NCBI GenBank assembly: GCA_019022495.1
Contig: JAFEKR010000018.1
Span: 682,001-746,000, forward strand
Reading direction: 5' to 3'
DNA length: 64,000 nucleotides
Source: Epichloe hybrida
Taxonomy: Eukaryota; Ascomycota; Sordariomycetes; Hypocreales; Clavicipitaceae
Shown piece after piece: positions 59,301-64,000 of the stretch. The translations under genes were made by a program, and so were the position numbers. Below the pieces are notes generated by a model. That model was not told the origin of the DNA and searched no databases. It worked only from the letters and a program-made list of their open reading frames with translations. Numbering within the stretch: the first letter of the stretch is position 1; each line of letters opens with the position of its first letter.

Positions 59301-61344
59301 ATTAAAGATCCTTAGGGTCTAAATTAGGATCTAGACTAGGGCTCTCTTTACTAGTCCCCTACTGGGCCCCTTAAGAACCACAGGCCTCTTAGAGAGGTAT
59401 TAGGGACCCTTTTCCTCCACTAGGGCCCTCTAACACCCCTAAATCTATTTCCTTAGATTTATAAGGGACCTAACCTAGGGCTATAGGCGAAGAAGAAGGG
59501 ACTAATTCCCCTAAATCATCCCGTATGATTTCTTTAATATCATTATTATTTTCTTTGATTTTGTCTAAATTAGAAGCCTAATCCGGCTTTTTAGAGGGAA
59601 TTTGAACCTCTATAGGGTAACTATAACCCTTAAAAGTGGCGTAGGTAAAAGGTCGGATATAATGAGAGTTATTATAGGGCCCTTTAGATAACTTTAGCGT
59701 AGATTGGTTTTTAATATAAAAGAAAAAACCATGTTTTTCTATATCTAAGGTTGTAATATAAGACCTATCTTTAAGATAAAGTAGGTTTTTTATAAGGCAA
59801 CCACTAGATATATAGTGCGTAAGTCCACTAACTATATTAATATTAAGCTAAGGAAAATATAGCGTATCTTTAAGCACTAAGGTCCTATATTTATTAGGAT
59901 TCTTTTAATATAAGACCTCAAAAACAGCACTACCGTGACCCTTAGCGTAAATAGGGCCACCACTAGTTATAATAGGGTCGGATTCCCCCTTTTTATAGGG
60001 GGTATAATCCCTAAAGACCTCCCTAGAATTAATAATATGTATAGTTAAACCTGTATTATATAATAGGGCCTTTTTTATGTCTTTGCTGTAATAATTAAAA
60101 CCATTCAAGGTTTTAATTTCTTGATTTTCATTATCCGATTCACTAGAGCTAGAATCAGAGCTACTATCACTAGAGCTCTTATAACTAGTCTTATGAAGGC
60201 TAGGCTTCTTGTATGGTTTAAGAGCACTGTTAGAAAGGTTGTAATTTCCTAGCATAAAAGATCCCTCTCTAGAGGTCTCTTTATTATCCTTTTTATCTAA
60301 TTTTTAACCTTTTTGTTTCTTTTTCTTCTTCTTATTAGAAGAAGAATTAGAATTAGAAGAGCCCTTATTTTCTTTAGAGCCTCCTTTCTTCTTCTGATCC
60401 TTAGGGGCCTTTTCTTTTTCTTTAGCACCCTTTTTAAGGTTTTTAGCCCTATAATTCAGGGCTTTGGATACCGTAGATAACTTATCCCTTTGTTCTGCTA
60501 GAAGGTCTGCCATTAAGAACTGAAGATTTAGGGCTTCTAGGGGAGCCCTTATAGCCCTATTCGTGCGCATGCTAAATTGTTGCCTCTCAGCCTACTGAGG
60601 GAAGGTTGATTTTAGGGATTAAAGATATTGATTAACCTGATCTATTGGAGCAATTAGGACCCCTGAAATCAATAATCTAGCTAGTAGATTATTAAAGACT
60701 GCATTAAAGGACTCTAGAGTCCCCTTGAACTCTTGAAAATTCAGGTTATGAAATTCTGAATATAGGGACCCCCTCTGGATTTCAATGCTATGTGAATATT
60801 GCCTTATAAGTAAATTATAGGCTTCTTTAGGTGACTTTTGCCAAGTTATAGCAGCTTGGGGTCCTTCCGTACAACTATCCCTTAGTAACATAAGGATAAT
60901 AGCTTGATCTAGATCCCCTAGCGCCCTAGAACTCTCCGGATTATCTAGAAAATTAGGCATGCCTAAAGCTCTAAATTGGATAGTTAGGGCTTATTTCCAT
61001 TGTTTGAAATTTTCGGCTCCTTTAAGCCTAGCAGTCTCTGGAAAACTGTAAACCCTCTTATTAAATTCCTTAATAATTAAATTATTAAAGGTTGCTTGTA
61101 CAGAGCTAGATTCAGCTTGATTTTCTTGAACAGGCTGCTAATCTTGCTGCTGACTAGCGGGCTTATCAGATTCCACACCCTCTATACAACTATTTACAGT
61201 TATAGATAGGCTTTCTAGCTTCTCTAATAACTAGTCTATAGTTGCTTGTTGCTTAATAGCCTGCTCTTTTAGCTAGTTATTTAGAACCTCTTGCGCACTA
61301 GGGTTAGGGATAACAGGTCCCTTTCCCTTTCCTTTGGTATCCAT
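56380..61344 (-). pseudogene. E2 gag-pol polyprotein, one frame with RIP stops
   Basis: ATG at 61344-61342 (MDTKGKGKGPVIPNP) to TAA at 56382-56380 is 4965 bases, exactly 1655 codons, so no net frameshift. Order: gag, including MPNFLDNPESSRALGDLD near 60960 and an open stretch to 60619; a basic tail ending KKKKKKQKG near 60304 in place of a zinc knuckle; a Ser/Asp-rich linker; protease near 60120-59910, with YNTGLTIHIINSREVF where DTGAS is expected; integrase near 59050-58700 with an NGLAERSIRTI-type segment; RT from about 57980 with intact YVDD (57337-57348); RNase H ending in GLNNY. Gln and Trp codons supply the stops. Probably dead, but recently so compared with the other copies. Confidence 0.92.
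56749..57030 (-). pseudogene. Open RT/RNase H segment of the E2 polyprotein
   Basis: 93 codons without a stop, in frame with the whole polyprotein: MYLMLLTRPNTAFMLQWLS, HLKAAKNLLRYLLGT, then GYCDSDFTGDK and a YLFKLASGPIS end. This is the conserved connection and RNase H start of copia elements; the CDSDF Asp is a catalytic RNase H residue and is intact. Confidence 0.9.
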
Positions 61345-61592
61345 TTTCCTTTTTATGGAAGGGAAAAAAAACTTCTATATTGTACTGAAATTCCTTTTTA
61401 TAGAAGGGAATTGCTTCCTTTTTCGCATATCCTTCCTTTTTTATAGAAGGGAAGTCTTCTATAGCTATAATTAATTCCTTTTTATAGAAAGGAAAAGCTT
61501 CTTTATTCGTAATTAATTCCTTTTTATAGAAGGGAAAAGCTTCTATCTTGCGGATCCTTCCTTTTTTATAGAAGGGAAGTCTTCTATATTTG
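61345..61592 (-). repeat. Array of six hairpin units in the E2 leader
   Basis: Same palindrome family as 27917-28150: TTCCTTTTTATAGAAGGGAA and variants near 61346, 61392, 61434, 61485, 61527 and 61559. It sits just upstream of the gag ATG. Translated, it gives repeats of FPFYKKEL, but I read it as leader RNA structure, not protein. Confidence 0.85.
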
Positions 61593-61632
61593 CACATAAA
61601 GTGACCTAAAAGGAATCTATAGTGATAGAGCT

Positions 61633-61644
61633 AGGCTCATAACC
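61633..61644 (-). other. Primer binding site of E2
   Basis: AGGCTCATAACC abuts the 5' LTR; it equals the E1 site GGGCTCATAACC with one G-to-A change. The complement matches the initiator tRNA-Met anticodon loop region. Confidence 0.7.
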
Positions 61645-62475
61645 TATTAAAATGTAGGGAGCTAGTTACCAGCTGCTAGCTAGTAACAGCTATACAAGTG
61701 CAAGCTCTATAGTCAGGGACTGATAGGGCTGTAACGTTAAATCAATTAACGTAACGCAACGGAAGGTTATAGTAGTTATTAACTAATAGAATTCGATTTA
61801 GATTACTTTTATGATATCTTATAGAGTAATAGAATTGATTTTAGATACGTTATATAGGTAATGCGGCTGTTATTAGTTAAGAGGACTAGCTATTTAGCTA
61901 GTTAAAAAGATCTTCTTCCTCTTATAGACCTACTAACCGTATTAGTGGATCCGGGCCGCTAACGGGGTCTTACAGGCCACTTTTGATTTTCCGTAAAATT
62001 CATTTGTATATAAAAACCAAAAAATCAACTTACTACTATACTAGCTAGCAACCCGTATACACTAACTTTTAGTCTAAAAAATAACCTTATATAAAGAGAA
62101 AGCCCTATCTTTAAGCTTTAATTTACTATATATAAAACTTTTGTATAACCTCTAGATAAAGAGAAAATCATTATTAAAGATAGCTATAGGGTAAGTTATA
62201 TATAGGGTAACCTGCTTACGTCACCCTAGCTTACGTTACCCTAGCTTACCTAATTACTAGTGGCGTGGTTATGGCTACACTTGTAGCCACAACGTAATTG
62301 ACTAATTAGTCATCCACACGGTCGGTCGTAGCTGTTGACAGCTGCGACGCAGTCATTGATAGCTACCCTCGCGACCGTTGACAGCTGCAGTGCAGCTGTC
62401 AGACTTGCAAAGCAAGCTAGTAATAAGAAGGTTCTTTAACTAGAAAAGGGCTAAAAATAGGTCTTATTTTTAACA
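61645..62475 (-). repeat. 5' LTR of E2
   Basis: 831 bp, pair of 55339-56169. TTACGTCA lies at 62216-62223; the second copy has decayed to TTACGTTA near 62231. The CAGCTG cluster is at about 62335-62400. Confidence 0.95.
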
Positions 62476-62480
62476 AACTA

Positions 62481-64000
62481 ATTTAATAGATAACCCTAGC
62501 TATATAAATAGTGATAATCCTATCTAAAGATTAAATTATAAGAAAGATCTTAGAACTTATAAAGAGCTATAAGGATAATAACTATTATAGTGAAAAGATA
62601 TATAACTTCCTTACGCTAAAAGTTAACTTATTCTAGAATAAATATAACAGACTAAATCTCCTATAGGAATACATACATAAGGCCCTTCCTATTATGCTTT
62701 TAGGTAATGCTAAATAGTATTACCTTAATTATCTAGTAAATAAAGGCTTTATATATAAACAAATGGTTAATAATATTTATTAGCAATTTAAGATAGAAAG
62801 CAACTAGCAGTTCTATTACTAAGAATAAAATAGTATAACGCTTAGGAATATTATTACTACTAACCTAGATAAATCTAAGCTAGATTATCTTAAGATTCTG
62901 CTTATAACCCTTAAACATATTTATAAAGAACTCTTTTCCCTATTAATAGTTAATATAAAACTCTATTATTAGACCCTAAGCGTAATTTCTAGTGTTCTAG
63001 AGTGTAGGCAAGCTAAATACAATTATTTACCTAGCTTTAAAGGACTTGCTAGAGACCTCCGTAAATCAATCTCTATTGCCAAAGCTAATAAATTAGCTAC
63101 CTAATTTAATTAAAGTACTATTAGTACTACTAATACTAATAAATCAGAGGTAATGTTCATAGACTGCTATTATAACTAACTATATAATTAATAAGGTTAA
63201 GGTAAAGGCTATATTTACTATAACTAGGGCTATAACTATAGTAAATGCCACGTCTATAATAAGAACGGATGCTAGTTAATAAACCATCTAGAAAAAGACT
63301 AAAAAGAGGCAAAAGAGTACTAGTGGAAGAATAAGAGACACTAATTACCACTAATAGAGAAAAAGTATTAGGTATTCCTTATGGCCTATAAAGGCTAAGT
63401 ATTTAAAGAAGCTAATAACCTTACTAATAAAGCATAGGAATTAGCTAAAACCTTTATTAAGTCTAATAATAATAAAGATAAGGATAATAATACTAAAGAA
63501 ACCTTTATATTAAAGTTTAACTAGCTAAGTATTATATAATTCTTTATATTAGGACTTTAACTAGATAATAGTAATGTCATTAATATCCTAAGAGATAAAT
63601 CATTTAAGCATATATACCTTAAGCATAATCCCTTTAATAATATAAAAACCTCTTATATTTTAAAGGAACGTTACTTTAAAGAAGTTTTCTAAGGAATAAT
63701 GCCTAACATAGGAGCCTTAGGTGTTTTAATAGCTAGAATTAGATAAGTGTAAGCTTTGCTAAGATTAATACTATTACTAAAGATTAAACTAACTTTAGAA
63801 AAGATGATTAAATTTAGTGCTAGAAGCGTAATTATAATAGGAGTAGTTAATATACTAACGGAGCTAGGCGACATCCCTTTCTATGTAATTAATATATATA
63901 CGCCTTTCTTATTCTCTTTAGATAATATAGATAAGTTACGCGTTAAGGTAAATAACCTTGCGAACATATTAATCTAAGATAATAAGATAGTTCCTATTAT
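62481..64000 (+). pseudogene. C2 gag and protease remnant
   Basis: It continues gag after E2. At 63246-63287 the frame reads CHVYNKNGC(stop)LINH, a damaged zinc knuckle of the CX2CX3GCWSxxH type found in TDD-type copia gag proteins, with the second Cys changed to Tyr and Trp to stop. From about 63690 a frame open over 63756-63977 gives the protease: MPNIGALGVL where DTGA-like is expected, KFSARSVIIIGVV, DIPFYVINIYTPFLFSLDN and LRVKVNNLANILI. The catalytic Asp again appears as Asn. It continues out of the window. Confidence 0.8.

Larger units (their letters stand above)
55339..62475 (-). mobile_element. Copia element E2, best preserved element, nested in C2
   Basis: 7137 bp with two 831-bp LTRs (55339-56169, 61645-62475) and a TSD AACTA (55334-55338, 62476-62480). 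The empty site is seen in C1 near 32360. It is oriented - with polypurine tract, gag-pol, hairpin-array leader and half-tRNA primer site in the right places. It is less RIP-mutated than E1. Confidence 0.96.
54091..64000 (+). mobile_element. Copia element C2 carrying E2; runs off the window
   Basis: It has a 5' LTR (54091-54321), a primer-site candidate CTAATTAGTAGTTG directly after it, leader and gag (to 55338), then E2, then gag and protease (62481-64000). C1 (17950-18164, 31909-33078) is the reverse-oriented partner and shows the uninterrupted E2 site. Integrase, RT and the 3' LTR lie to the right of the window. Confidence 0.88.

Noticed and set aside
61304..61597. 97-codon - strand frame with repeated FPFYKKEL
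   Set aside because: It is a translation of the hairpin array in the E2 leader and overlaps the true gag start in another frame; treated as structured RNA, not protein.
63157..63351. 64-codon - strand frame opposite C2 gag
   Set aside because: Antisense shadow of the zinc-knuckle region of C2; low-complexity Ser/Tyr/Leu composition.
63689..63874. 61-codon - strand frame opposite C2 protease
   Set aside because: Antisense of the protease frame that matches copia on the + strand.
1..64000. Giant Starship-type element or gene cluster cargo
   Set aside because: No tyrosine-recombinase captain, no cargo genes and no host genes were recognised; everything assignable is LTR or DNA transposon.

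Overview
This window looks like a repeat compartment of a filamentous ascomycete (Pezizomycotina) genome and I find no host gene in it. It is strongly A+T-rich, TpA-rich and poor in CpA/TpG. Almost every coding frame is broken by TAA/TAG where Gln or Trp codons would stand, and catalytic Asp codons read as Asn. This is the signature of repeat-induced point mutation (RIP, C-to-T with CpA preference). The surviving C+G-rich islands are mostly LTR borders facing older flanking DNA.

The content is a stack of nested transposons, resolved by eye from matching LTR pairs, target-site duplications (TSDs) and repeated copies within the window. Family names used here are local. Ty1/copia A (copies A1, A2, A3), B (B1 and an LTR fragment) and C (C1, C2) belong to a fungal copia group whose reverse transcriptase (RT) box reads TDD in place of YVDD. 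Copia D (D1) and E (E1, E2) have a YVDD-type RT. Ty3/gypsy elements are G1, G2 and G3, the last a chromovirus. There is also one hAT-like DNA transposon.

Layout: 1-17949 is element A1 (+), interrupted by a B LTR at its left edge, by D1 (1473-about 6435) and by the hAT-like element (6598-15266), which itself carries B1 (7085-13841). 17950-18164 and 31909-33078 are pieces of C1 (-), split by A2 (18165-31903). A2 carries E1 (21920-29037). A3 (33079-39591) is also inserted in C1 and its 5' LTR is cut by G1 (39592-about 43000). Around 43441-44149 lie two LTRs of one family, the second probably the 5' LTR of G2 (+). G2 is split by a 764-bp insertion U (45531-52920) that carries G3 (45983-52603), and its RT is cut at 54090 by C2 (54091 to the end). 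C2 carries E2 (55339-62475).

TSDs support many of these joins: TTACTAGA (hAT), ATTAT (B1), CCTCT (A2), GGGAT (E1), AACTA (E2), CACAG (G3), and a 13-bp duplication for U. E2 is the best preserved copy: a 1655-codon gag-pol frame with no net frameshift and an intact YVDD. The elements do not cooperate in a pathway. The window is a record of successive insertions and RIP, of the kind seen in AT-isochores or centromere-like regions. Domain limits inside degraded elements are approximate, and no alignment or search was run.
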